In this document: positions 36,600-44,822 of the stretch, piece after piece
How positions within the stretch are numbered: the first letter of the stretch is position 1
Layout of the letters: each line of letters opens with the position of its first letter
DNA from: Burkholderiaceae bacterium
Lineage (GTDB): Bacteria > Pseudomonadota > Gammaproteobacteria > Burkholderiales > Burkholderiaceae_C
Reading direction: 5' to 3'
NCBI GenBank assembly: GCA_024235855.1
Contig: JACKLN010000010.1
Location: 62,001 to 126,000 of the forward strand
DNA: 64,000 nt
Notes under the pieces: generated by a model
Database searches by the model: none
What the model saw: only the letters and a program-made list of their open reading frames with translations
What the model was told of the DNA's origin: nothing
Program-made: the position numbers and the translations under genes

Positions 36600-36646
36600 A
36601 CGGTCGACCCCCGATGGGGTTCGGCGGTCGGGCGCCTTTTTGTTTT
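36589..36646 (+). terminator. Intrinsic terminator (attenuator) before nasS
   Basis: AAAGGCGTCCGAC pairs with GTCGGGCGCCTTT (13 base pairs with one G-U), with an inner ACCCC/GGGGT hairpin, followed by TTTTTGTTTT. It overlaps hairpin P2 of the antiterminator and ends 22 bases before the nasS ATG. Confidence 0.9.
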
Positions 36647-36668
36647 CTGGCCGTTCTGCGGAGCCTTC

Positions 36669-37793
36669 ATGACCCTGACCCCGAGCCCCGTCCGCGTCGG
36701 CTTCATGCCGCTGGTGGACAGCGCGCCACTGGTGATGGCCTCGGTGCTCGGCTTCGACCGCCGGCACGGCGTGCAGCTGCTGCTCTCGCGCGAGTCCAGC
36801 TGGGCCGGCCTGCGCGACAAGCTGCTCGGCGGCGCGCTGGACCTGGCCCAGGCCCTGTACGGCATGGTCTTCGGCGTGCAGCTGGGCATCGGCGGCCCGC
36901 GCGAGTCGATGGCGGTGCTGATGACGCTCAACCGCAATGGCCAGGGCATCAGCCTCAGCCGGCGCCTGACCGGGCAGGGCGTGGCCGACCTGAACACGCT
37001 GGCCGCCCGCCTGCGCGCCGCGCCGCGCACGCATGTCTTCGCGCAGACCTTTCCGACCGGCACGCACGCGATGTGGCTGTACTACGCGCTGGCCTCGGCC
37101 GGTGTGCACCCGATGCGCGACATCCGCAGCGTGGTGCTGCCGCCGGCGCAGATGGTGGAGGCCATGCGCAGCGGCCAGGTCGACGGCGTCTCCGTGGGCG
37201 CGCCCTGGAACCGCATCGGCCTGCTGGAGGACGTGTCGGTGCCGCTGCTGTCGTCGTCGGCGATCTGGCCGGAGCACCCGGACAAGGTGCTGGCCGGCCG
37301 TGCCGCCTGGGCCGACGCCCAGCCGGACACCGCGGTAGCCGTCGTGCGCGCCGTGCTGGAGGCCAGCCGGTGGCTCGAGGCCAGCGAGGCCAACCGCCTG
37401 GCCGCCGCCGAGATCCTCGCGGGCGACGCCTGGCTGGCGGCGCGGCGCGACGCCATCGCCGGCAGTCTGCTGGGTGAAGGTGAGCCGCTGCCGATGCGCT
37501 TCCACGCCGACGGCGCCGTGAACTACCCCTGGTTGTCCGATGGCATGTGGTTCATGACCCAGCACAAGCGCTGGGGCCTGCTGGCTGACCACCCGGAATA
37601 CGAGGCCATCGCCCGCCGCGTGCAGCGCGTGGCGCTGTACCGGGATGCCGCGGCTGGTGTCGGCGTGCCATTGCCCGAAGGCGAATTGCGCAGCAGCCGC
37701 CTGATCGACGGCCTGACCTGGGACGGCCGCGACCCGCGCGCCTATGCCGACAGCTTTGCCATCCGCCAGCCGCAGTCCATCGAAGCGGCCTGA
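36669..37793 (+). CDS. nasS: NasS-type cytoplasmic nitrate sensor
   Basis: 374 residues; NrtA-like periplasmic-binding fold but with no signal peptide, so it is cytoplasmic. Key segments are VRVGFMPLVDSAPLVMASVLGFDRRHGV, VFAQTFPTGTHAMWLYYAL and GVSVGAPWNRIG, paralleling those of NrtA encoded next. NasS proteins bind nitrate and, when free, trap NasT. Its gene lies directly behind the terminator and antiterminator leader, so NasT would control the gene of its own inhibitor. In the well-studied nasST loci the two genes are adjacent; here they are split by the leader. Confidence 0.88.
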   Translation: MTLTPSPVRVGFMPLVDSAPLVMASVLGFDRRHGVQLLLSRESSWAGLRDKLLGGALDLAQALYGMVFGVQLGIGGPRESMAVLMTLNRNGQGISLSRRLTGQGVADLNTLAARLRAAPRTHVFAQTFPTGTHAMWLYYALASAGVHPMRDIRSVVLPPAQMVEAMRSGQVDGVSVGAPWNRIGLLEDVSVPLLSSSAIWPEHPDKVLAGRAAWADAQPDTAVAVVRAVLEASRWLEASEANRLAAAEILAGDAWLAARRDAIAGSLLGEGEPLPMRFHADGAVNYPWLSDGMWFMTQHKRWGLLADHPEYEAIARRVQRVALYRDAAAGVGVPLPEGELRSSRLIDGLTWDGRDPRAYADSFAIRQPQSIEAA

Positions 37794-37832
37794 GATCCCC
37801 GAACCCCCCCTTTCTTGATGCAGGAGAGCGAC

Positions 37833-39209
37833 ATGACCTCGACCTCGAAGACCCCCCGCACCGACACCCGTCGCCGTCACCTGCTGGCGGGCGCCGCCGC
37901 GCTGGCCGGCACCGCGGCCTGGCCCCTGGCCCGCGCCCAGAAGGCGCGCCCGGAGAAGGAGCAGCTCAAGTTCGGCTTCATCAAGCTGACCGACTGCGCG
38001 CCGCTGGTCATCGCCTACGAGAAGGGCTACTTCGAGGACGAGGGCCTGAACGTCACGCTGGAGGCACAGGCCAACTGGAAGGTGTTGCTCGACCGCGTGA
38101 TCGACGGCCAGCTCGATGGCGCGCACATGCTGGCCGGCCAGCCGCTGGGCGCGAGCATCGGTTTCGGCACCAAGGCCGACGTGATCACCGCCTTCAGCAT
38201 GGACCTCAACGGCAACGCCATCACCGTCAGCAACGCCGTGTGGGCGGCGATGAAGCCGCACCTGCCGATGGAAGGTGGCAAGCCGGTGCACCCGATCAAG
38301 GCCGACGCGCTGAAGAAGGTGGTGGACGTGTGGAAGAGCCAGGGCAAGCCCTTCAAGATGGGCATGGTCTTCCCGGTCAGCACGCACAACTACGAGCTGC
38401 GCTACTGGCTGGCCGCCGGCGGCCTGAACCCCGGCTACTACACCGAGAGCGACGTCACCGGTACGCAGAAGGCCGACGTGCTGCTGAGCGTGACGCCGCC
38501 GCCGCAGATGCCCGCGACGATGGAGGCCGGCACCATCCACGGCTACTGCGTGGGCGAGCCGTGGAACCAGCAGGCGGTGTTCAAGGGCATCGGCGTGCCG
38601 GTGGTCACCGACCACCAGATCTGGAAGAACAACCCGGAGAAGGTCTTCGGTGTCACCCGCGGCTGGAGCGACGCCCACCCCAACACGCACGTGGCCGTGG
38701 TCAAGGCCATGATCCGCGCCTGCATGTGGCTGGACGCCAGCATGAAGAACCGCATCGAGGCGGTGAAGATCCTGTCCAAGCCGGCCTACGTGGGCGCCGA
38801 CGAGGCCGTGATCGCCAACAGCATGACCGGCACCTTCGAGTTCGAGAAGGGCGACAAGCGGCCGGCGCCCGACTTCAACGTCTTCTTCCGCAACTTCGCC
38901 ACCTACCCGTTCTACAGCGATGCCATCTGGTACCTGACGCAGATGCGCCGCTGGGGCCAGATCGGCGAGAGCAAGCCCGACGCCTGGTACCACGACACGG
39001 CGAAGAAGGTCTACCAGCCCGCGATCTACATGAAGGCGGCGCAGGCGCTGATTGCCGAAGGCAAGGCCAAGGCCAGCGACTTCCCCACGACCGACGGCTA
39101 CAAGGGCGTGCAGGACGGGTTCATCGACGGCGTGGTCTACGACGGGAGGAAGCCGAACGACTACCTGAACAAGTTCAAGATCGGCCTGAAGGCCGCGGAC
39201 AAGGCCTGA
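37833..39209 (+). CDS. nrtA: Nitrate ABC transporter substrate-binding protein NrtA
   Basis: 458 residues from the ATG at 37833, which has AGGAG six bases upstream; an ATG at 37818 is weaker. The N-terminus carries a twin-arginine-type signal ([18 protein letters not shown], cut near ARAQK). The mature part has [45 protein letters not shown] and [13 protein letters not shown], as in the NrtA/NasF nitrate-binding family. It captures nitrate (or nitrite) in the periplasm for NrtB-NrtCD. It is 39 bases after nasS. Confidence 0.93.
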   Translation: MTSTSKTPRTDTRRRHLLAGAAALAGTAAWPLARAQKARPEKEQLKFGFIKLTDCAPLVIAYEKGYFEDEGLNVTLEAQANWKVLLDRVIDGQLDGAHMLAGQPLGASIGFGTKADVITAFSMDLNGNAITVSNAVWAAMKPHLPMEGGKPVHPIKADALKKVVDVWKSQGKPFKMGMVFPVSTHNYELRYWLAAGGLNPGYYTESDVTGTQKADVLLSVTPPPQMPATMEAGTIHGYCVGEPWNQQAVFKGIGVPVVTDHQIWKNNPEKVFGVTRGWSDAHPNTHVAVVKAMIRACMWLDASMKNRIEAVKILSKPAYVGADEAVIANSMTGTFEFEKGDKRPAPDFNVFFRNFATYPFYSDAIWYLTQMRRWGQIGESKPDAWYHDTAKKVYQPAIYMKAAQALIAEGKAKASDFPTTDGYKGVQDGFIDGVVYDGRKPNDYLNKFKIGLKAADKA

Positions 39210-39222
39210 GGGGGAGCCAGCG

Positions 39223-40164
39223 ATGCAAGCCTTGTTGAAACCCTGGGCAGACCCGAAGGCGATTTGGCAAGGCCTGGGCGTGCCGGTGATCGCGGTGCTG
39301 CTGTTCCTGGCCCTGTGGGCCGGCGTGGCGCCGCGCATCCAGACCAGCCTGGGCGCCATCCCGGGCCCGGTGCAGGTGGCCGAGCAGGCCTGGGGCCTGT
39401 GGCAGGCGCACCTGGACGAGCGCGACCGTGCCGTGGCGTTCTACGAGCGACAGGACAAGCGCAACGCCGAGCGCCTGGCCGAGGACCCGAGCTACGAGCC
39501 GCGCAACTTCAAGTACACCGGCAAGGCCACCTACCTCGACCAGATCGTCACCAGCCTGCTGACGGTGTTCACCGGCTTCCTGCTGGGCACGGTGGTGGCG
39601 GTGCCGCTGGGCATCGCGGCCGGCGCGTCCAAGCTGGTGCAGGCGGCGATCAACCCGCTGGTGCAGATCTTCCGTCCGGTGTCGCCGCTGGCGTGGTTGC
39701 CGATCGTCACCCTGGTGGTCAGTGCGCTCTACGTGACCAGCGGCACGCCGATGTTCGAGAAGAGCTTCCTGATCTCGGCCATCACCGTCACGCTGTGCTC
39801 GCTGTGGCCCACGTTGATCAACACCGCGGTGGGCGTCACCAGTGTCGACAAGGACCTGGTCAACGTGGGCCGCGTGCTGCAGCTGCCGCTGGCCACGCGC
39901 GTGCGCAAGATCATCCTGCCGTCGGCGCTGCCCTTCATCTTCACCGGCATGCGCCTGAGCCTGGGCGTGGGCTGGATGGTGCTGATTGCCGCGGAGATGC
40001 TGGCGCAGAACCCGGGCCTGGGCAAGTTCGTCTGGGACGAGTTCCAGAACGGCAGCAGCGATTCGCTGGGCCGCATCATGGTGGCGGTGTTCACCATCGG
40101 CCTGATCGGCTTCGGGCTGGACCGGGCGATGCAGGGCCTGCAGACCCTGGCCTCGCGCCGCTGA
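39223..40164 (+). CDS. nrtB: Nitrate ABC transporter permease NrtB
   Basis: 313 residues. An N-terminal helix (about 18-38) is followed by a soluble stretch rich in charges (about 60-105), longer than in most permeases. A five-helix BPD-type core with [17 protein letters not shown], typical of the nitrate/sulfonate/taurine permease group, and the ATPase-contact segment around [29 protein letters not shown] completes the protein. It should form a homodimeric channel with the fused ATPase. Confidence 0.93.
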   Translation: MQALLKPWADPKAIWQGLGVPVIAVLLFLALWAGVAPRIQTSLGAIPGPVQVAEQAWGLWQAHLDERDRAVAFYERQDKRNAERLAEDPSYEPRNFKYTGKATYLDQIVTSLLTVFTGFLLGTVVAVPLGIAAGASKLVQAAINPLVQIFRPVSPLAWLPIVTLVVSALYVTSGTPMFEKSFLISAITVTLCSLWPTLINTAVGVTSVDKDLVNVGRVLQLPLATRVRKIILPSALPFIFTGMRLSLGVGWMVLIAAEMLAQNPGLGKFVWDEFQNGSSDSLGRIMVAVFTIGLIGFGLDRAMQGLQTLASRR

Positions 40165-40180
40165 GATGGGAGCCCCTGCG

Positions 40181-42004
40181 ATGAGTGCCGTGCTCAAGCC
40201 CCGGGCCGACAGCGGCCCGACCCTGGCCGCCGTGCCCGCGCCGTCGGCGCTGGAACTGCGCGGTGCGTGGAAGTCCTACGCGACGCACACCGTGCTGCAG
40301 GACGTGAACCTGTCCATCGCGCGCGGCGAGTTCGTCGCCGTGGTGGGCTTCTCCGGCAGCGGCAAGACCACGCTGGTCAACCTGCTGGCCGGCCTGGCCG
40401 CCGCCGACCGGGGCGAGGTGCTCAAGGCCGGGCGGCCGATCACCGGGCCCGGTCCGGACCGCGGCATCGTGTTCCAGAGCTACTCGCTGATGCCGTGGCT
40501 GACCGTCGGCGAGAACGTGGCGCTGGCCGTGGACCGCGTGATGGCCGGCGCGTCGGCGGCCGAACGCGCGGCGCAGGTGAAGCACTACGTCAAGCTGGTC
40601 GGCCTGTCGGCGGCGATCGACAAGAAGCCGGCACAGCTCTCCGGCGGCATGCGCCAGCGCGTGAGTGTGGCGCGCGCGCTGGCCACCGACCCCGACGTGC
40701 TGCTGCTCGACGAACCGCTGTCGGCGCTGGACGCGCTGACCCGCGCGCAGCTGCAGGACGAGATCACCCGCATCTGGGGCGCCGATCCGGCCAACCGCAA
40801 GACGGTGCTGCTGATCACCAACGACGTGGACGAGGCGCTGATGATGGCCGACCGCGTGATCCCGCTGACGCTGCCCGAGCCGGGTGGCCGCGGGGCCACG
40901 CTGGCCCCGGCCTTCACCGTGGACCTGCCGCGGCCGCGTGACCGTGGCGCGATGAACCACGACCGCCGCTTCCAGGCGCTGCGCGCGGACGTCACGCAGA
41001 CGCTGCTGGACATGGCGCACGCGCGGCAGGGCGCCGCCGGCGGGCAGGTCATCAGCCTGCCGTCGATGACGCCGGCCGACGTGGCGGTGCCCAAGGCGGC
41101 GCCGTCGATGGCCCGCCTGCTGGGCCTCAAGCACGCGGCGCTGGCCGAGCGCATCGAGGCGGAGTCGGTGACGCCCGAGCCGTCGCCGCTGGCACCGGCC
41201 GACGCCACCGCGCGCATCGGCGACGAGCGCTTCGTCGACTTCTCCCGGGTCATCAAGGTCTACCCCACGCCGGCCGGCCCGCAGACGGTGGTCGACGGCT
41301 TCGACCTGCGCATGGCCAAGGGCGAGTTCGTCTCGCTGATCGGCCACAGCGGCTGCGGCAAGAGCACGGTGCTGTCGATGATCGCCGGCCTGACCGACGT
41401 GACCGAGGGCGTGATCGTGCTCGGCGGCCGGGAGGTCAGGGACGCCGGCCCCGACCGTGGCCTGGTCTTCCAGAGCCCCAGCCTCGTGCCCTGGCTGACC
41501 GCCTTCGACAACGTGATGCTGGGTGTGGCGCGCGTGTTCCCGCACGTGCCCGCGGCCGAGCGGCGCGATGCCGTGGCCCACCACCTGCAGCGCGTGGGCC
41601 TGGCCGACGCCATGCACAAGAAGGCCAGCGAGCTCTCCAACGGCATGAAGCAGCGCGTGGGCATCGCGCGCGCCTTCGCGCTGCAGCCCAAGCTGCTGCT
41701 GCTGGACGAGCCCTTCGGCATGCTGGATGCGCTGACGCGCTGGGAACTGCAGGAGGTGCTGATGGACGTGTGGGCGAAGAACCGCGTCACCGCCATCATG
41801 GTCACGCACGACGTGGACGAGGCCATCCTGCTGGCCGACCGCGTGGTGATGATGACCAACGGCCCGCGCGCGAAGATCGGCCAGGTCATGGATGTGCCGC
41901 TGGAGCGCCCGCGCAGCCGCGAGGCGCTGCTGGCCCACCCGCGCTACTACGAACTGCGCGAGGAACTGATCGGCTTCCTCGCGTCCTGCGGCCACCAGCA
42001 CTGA
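40181..42004 (+). CDS. nrtCD: Nitrate ABC transporter ATPase, NrtC-NrtD fusion (two nucleotide-binding domains)
   Basis: 607 residues from the ATG at 40181, with GGGAG upstream; an ATG at 40166 is possible. Two complete ABC ATPases are joined. NBD1 (about 24-240) has [23 protein letters not shown] and [11 protein letters not shown], but its switch position reads LITND: Asn214 where His is normal. NBD2 (about 355-600) has [34 protein letters not shown] and the intact MVTHD. A linker of about 100 residues separates them. The enzyme powers nitrate uptake with NrtA and NrtB. The NBD1 change may make ATP hydrolysis asymmetric. Confidence 0.9.
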   Translation: MSAVLKPRADSGPTLAAVPAPSALELRGAWKSYATHTVLQDVNLSIARGEFVAVVGFSGSGKTTLVNLLAGLAAADRGEVLKAGRPITGPGPDRGIVFQSYSLMPWLTVGENVALAVDRVMAGASAAERAAQVKHYVKLVGLSAAIDKKPAQLSGGMRQRVSVARALATDPDVLLLDEPLSALDALTRAQLQDEITRIWGADPANRKTVLLITNDVDEALMMADRVIPLTLPEPGGRGATLAPAFTVDLPRPRDRGAMNHDRRFQALRADVTQTLLDMAHARQGAAGGQVISLPSMTPADVAVPKAAPSMARLLGLKHAALAERIEAESVTPEPSPLAPADATARIGDERFVDFSRVIKVYPTPAGPQTVVDGFDLRMAKGEFVSLIGHSGCGKSTVLSMIAGLTDVTEGVIVLGGREVRDAGPDRGLVFQSPSLVPWLTAFDNVMLGVARVFPHVPAAERRDAVAHHLQRVGLADAMHKKASELSNGMKQRVGIARAFALQPKLLLLDEPFGMLDALTRWELQEVLMDVWAKNRVTAIMVTHDVDEAILLADRVVMMTNGPRAKIGQVMDVPLERPRSREALLAHPRYYELREELIGFLASCGHQH

Positions 42005-42014
42005 GAGCCCTGCC

Positions 42015-44468
42015 ATGCAGAAGATGAAATTGGTCGTCGTCGGCAACGGCATGGCCGGCGTGCGCACGGTGGAGGAACTGCTCAAGCTGCAGCCCGACCT
42101 CTACGAGATCACCGTCATCGGCGCCGAGCCGCACCCCAACTACAACCGCATCCTGCTCTCGCCGGTGCTGGCCGGCGAGCAGACGCTGGACCAGATCGTG
42201 CTGAACCCGCGCGAGTGGTATGCGGAGCACGGCATCGCGCTGCACATCGGTCAGTGGGTCACCGGCGTGGATCGACGCGCCCGCGTGGTGCACACCGACG
42301 CCGGCCACGCCTTTCCCTACGACCGCCTGCTGATCGCCACCGGATCCAACCCCTTCATCCTGCCCGTTCCGGGCACCGACCTGGGCGGCGTGATCGGCTA
42401 CCGCGACATCGCCGACACGCAGGCGATGATCGACGCGGCCGTCAGGCACCGGCACGCTGTGGTCATCGGTGGCGGCCTGCTCGGGCTGGAAGCGGCCAAC
42501 GGCCTGGCCAAGCGTGGCATGGACGTCACCGTGGTGCACATCATGCCGTGGCTGATGGAGCGCCAGCTGGACGAGACGGCAGGCAAGCTGCTGCAGGCGT
42601 CGCTGGAGCAGCGCGGGCTGAAGTTCATGATCGGCGCGCAGACCGAGGGCCTGCTGGGCGGGGAGGACGGCCGAGTCAAGGCGGTCCGCTTCAAGGACGG
42701 CACCGAGATCCCGGCCGAACTGGTCGTCATGGCCGCCGGCATCCGCCCGAACACCGCGCTGGCGCAGACCATCGGCCTGCACTGCGACCGCGGCATCGTT
42801 GTCACCGACACGCTGCAGACCGTGACCGACCCGCGCATCTACGCCGTGGGCGAGTGCGCCGCCCACCGCGGGGTGGCGTATGGCCTGGTGGCGCCGCTGT
42901 TCGAGCAGGCCAAGGTCTGCGCCAACCACCTGGCGCAGATGGGCATCGGCCGCTACACCGGCAGCCAGGTCTCGACCAAGCTCAAGGTCACCGGCATCGA
43001 CCTCTTCTCCGCCGGCAACTTCATGGGCGGGGAGGGCACCGAGCAGATCCTGCTGTCCGACCCCGTCGGCGGCGTCTACAAGAAGCTGGTGGTGAAGGAC
43101 GACAAGCTGGTCGGCGCCTGCCTCTACGGCGACACCGTGGACGGCAGCTGGTATTTCAAGCTGATCCGCGAGGCGCGTTCCATCGCCGACATCCGCGACC
43201 ACCTGATGTTCGGCGAGAGCAACCTCGGCGACACCGGCCACCAGGGCCAGAACAAGGCCGCGGCCATGGCCGACGGCGACGAGGTCTGCGGCTGCAACGG
43301 CGTCACCAAGGGCACCATCTGCAAGGCCATCCAGGACAAGGGCCTGTTCACGCTGGACGAGGTGCGCCGGCACACCAAGGCCAGCGGCAGCTGCGGCAGC
43401 TGCACCGGGCTGGTCGAGCAGATCCTGATGCTCACCGCCGGCGGCGACTACAGCGCCGCACCGTCGAAGAAGGCCCTGTGCGGTTGCACCGACCACGGCC
43501 ACCAGGACGTGCGCGACGCGATCCGCGCCCAGCACCTGACCAGCATCCCCGAGGTCTATGCGGCCCTGGCCTGGCGCACACCCAACGGCTGCGCCACCTG
43601 TCGCCCGGCCATCAACTACTACCTGATCAGCACCTGGCCCAAGGAAGCGAAGGACGACCCGCAGAGCCGCTTCATCAACGAACGCAGCCACGCCAACATC
43701 CAGAAGGACGGCACCTACAGCGTGATCCCACGCATGTGGGGCGGCGAGACCTCGGCCGACGAACTGCGGCGCATCGCCGACGCGGTGGACAAGTACCGGA
43801 TCCCCACCGTCAAGGTCACCGGCGGCCAGCGCATCGACCTGCTGGGCGTGCGGAAGGAAGACCTGCCGGCCGTCTGGAAGGACATCGGCATGCCCAGCGG
43901 CCATGCCTACGCCAAGGCGCTGCGCACGGTGAAGACCTGCGTGGGCAGCGAGTGGTGCCGCTTCGGCACCCAGGACAGCACGCAGATGGGCAAGGACCTG
44001 GAGCGCGCGCTGTGGCGCATGTACGCGCCGCACAAGGTCAAGCTGGCCGTCAGTGGCTGCCCGCGCAACTGCGCCGAATCCGGCATCAAGGACGTGGGCG
44101 TGATCGGCGTGGACAGCGGCTGGGAGATCTACGTCGCCGGCAACGGCGGCATCAAGACCGAGGTGGCCCAGTTCTTCTGCAAGGTGAAGACGGCCGAGGA
44201 GGTGCTGGAGGTCAGCGGCGCCTTCCTGCAGCTCTACCGCGAGGAGGGCTGGTACCTGGAGCGCACCTGCCACTACGTGGCCCGTGTGGGGCTGGACCAC
44301 TGCAAGAAGGCCGTGCTGGACGACGCCGCGAACCGCTGCGCGCTGTGGGAACGCCTGCAGTTCAGCCTCGACGGCGAGCCCGACCCCTGGTTCGAGCACG
44401 CCCAGGCGCAGGTGGACCTGCGGCAGTTCGACACGCTGTCTGCTCAGCAACCCGTGGAGGCCGCGTGA
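42015..44468 (+). CDS. nirB: Assimilatory nitrite reductase [NAD(P)H] large subunit NirB
   Basis: 817 residues. The FAD/NAD(P) domain (about 1-300) begins KLVVVGNGMAGVRTVEELL and has a second dinucleotide site HAVVIGGGLLGLEAANGLAKRGM. Two BFD-like [2Fe-2S] segments follow (CGCNGVTKGTIC to GSCGSC, and CGCTDHGH to NGCATC). The siroheme and [4Fe-4S] domain has ligands CVGSEWC and CPRNC. It reduces nitrite to ammonium in the cytosol. It is one base-overlap from nirD and in one operon with the siroheme-forming methyltransferase. Confidence 0.97.
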   Translation: MQKMKLVVVGNGMAGVRTVEELLKLQPDLYEITVIGAEPHPNYNRILLSPVLAGEQTLDQIVLNPREWYAEHGIALHIGQWVTGVDRRARVVHTDAGHAFPYDRLLIATGSNPFILPVPGTDLGGVIGYRDIADTQAMIDAAVRHRHAVVIGGGLLGLEAANGLAKRGMDVTVVHIMPWLMERQLDETAGKLLQASLEQRGLKFMIGAQTEGLLGGEDGRVKAVRFKDGTEIPAELVVMAAGIRPNTALAQTIGLHCDRGIVVTDTLQTVTDPRIYAVGECAAHRGVAYGLVAPLFEQAKVCANHLAQMGIGRYTGSQVSTKLKVTGIDLFSAGNFMGGEGTEQILLSDPVGGVYKKLVVKDDKLVGACLYGDTVDGSWYFKLIREARSIADIRDHLMFGESNLGDTGHQGQNKAAAMADGDEVCGCNGVTKGTICKAIQDKGLFTLDEVRRHTKASGSCGSCTGLVEQILMLTAGGDYSAAPSKKALCGCTDHGHQDVRDAIRAQHLTSIPEVYAALAWRTPNGCATCRPAINYYLISTWPKEAKDDPQSRFINERSHANIQKDGTYSVIPRMWGGETSADELRRIADAVDKYRIPTVKVTGGQRIDLLGVRKEDLPAVWKDIGMPSGHAYAKALRTVKTCVGSEWCRFGTQDSTQMGKDLERALWRMYAPHKVKLAVSGCPRNCAESGIKDVGVIGVDSGWEIYVAGNGGIKTEVAQFFCKVKTAEEVLEVSGAFLQLYREEGWYLERTCHYVARVGLDHCKKAVLDDAANRCALWERLQFSLDGEPDPWFEHAQAQVDLRQFDTLSAQQPVEAA

Positions 44469-44818
44469 TGGCCGACTGGATGGCGATCTGCCGCGTCGAC
44501 GAGATCCCCGTGCTCGGCGCCCGCCGCGTGGCGCGCGAACGCGGCGCCGAGGTGGCCGTGTTCCGCGCCGACGACGACCATGTCTTTGCGCTGCTGGACC
44601 GCTGCCCGCACAAGGGCGGCCCGCTGTCGCAGGGCATCGTGTTCGGCCACAGCGTGGCCTGCCCGCTGCACAACTGGACCATCGAGCTCGGCACCGGCGA
44701 GGCGCGGGCGCCGGACGTGGGCTGCGCCGCGCGCTTTGCGGTGAAGGTGGAGGCGGGCGTCGTGCACCTGGACGCCGCCGAGCTGGCAACGCGCGCCGTC
44801 GATCCGGTCACGGCCTGA
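44468..44818 (+). CDS. nirD: Nitrite reductase small subunit NirD with Rieske ligands
   Basis: 116 residues; ATG shares one base with the nirB stop (TGATG). A Rieske-type [2Fe-2S] site is intact: CPH in DRCPHKGGPLSQG (about 43-56) and CPLHNW (about 66-71). The enterobacterial NirD lacks these ligands, so this is the Rieske-bearing kind. It supports NirB, probably in electron transfer or assembly. The gene is five bases before nasA. Confidence 0.93.
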   Translation: MADWMAICRVDEIPVLGARRVARERGAEVAVFRADDDHVFALLDRCPHKGGPLSQGIVFGHSVACPLHNWTIELGTGEARAPDVGCAARFAVKVEAGVVHLDAAELATRAVDPVTA

Positions 44819-44822
44819 GGCC

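Noticed and set aside
36111..39359. 1082-residue minus-strand frame across nasS and nrtA
   Set aside because: High-GC shadow frame; the plus strand encodes complete NasS and NrtA and the frame crosses the leader terminator.
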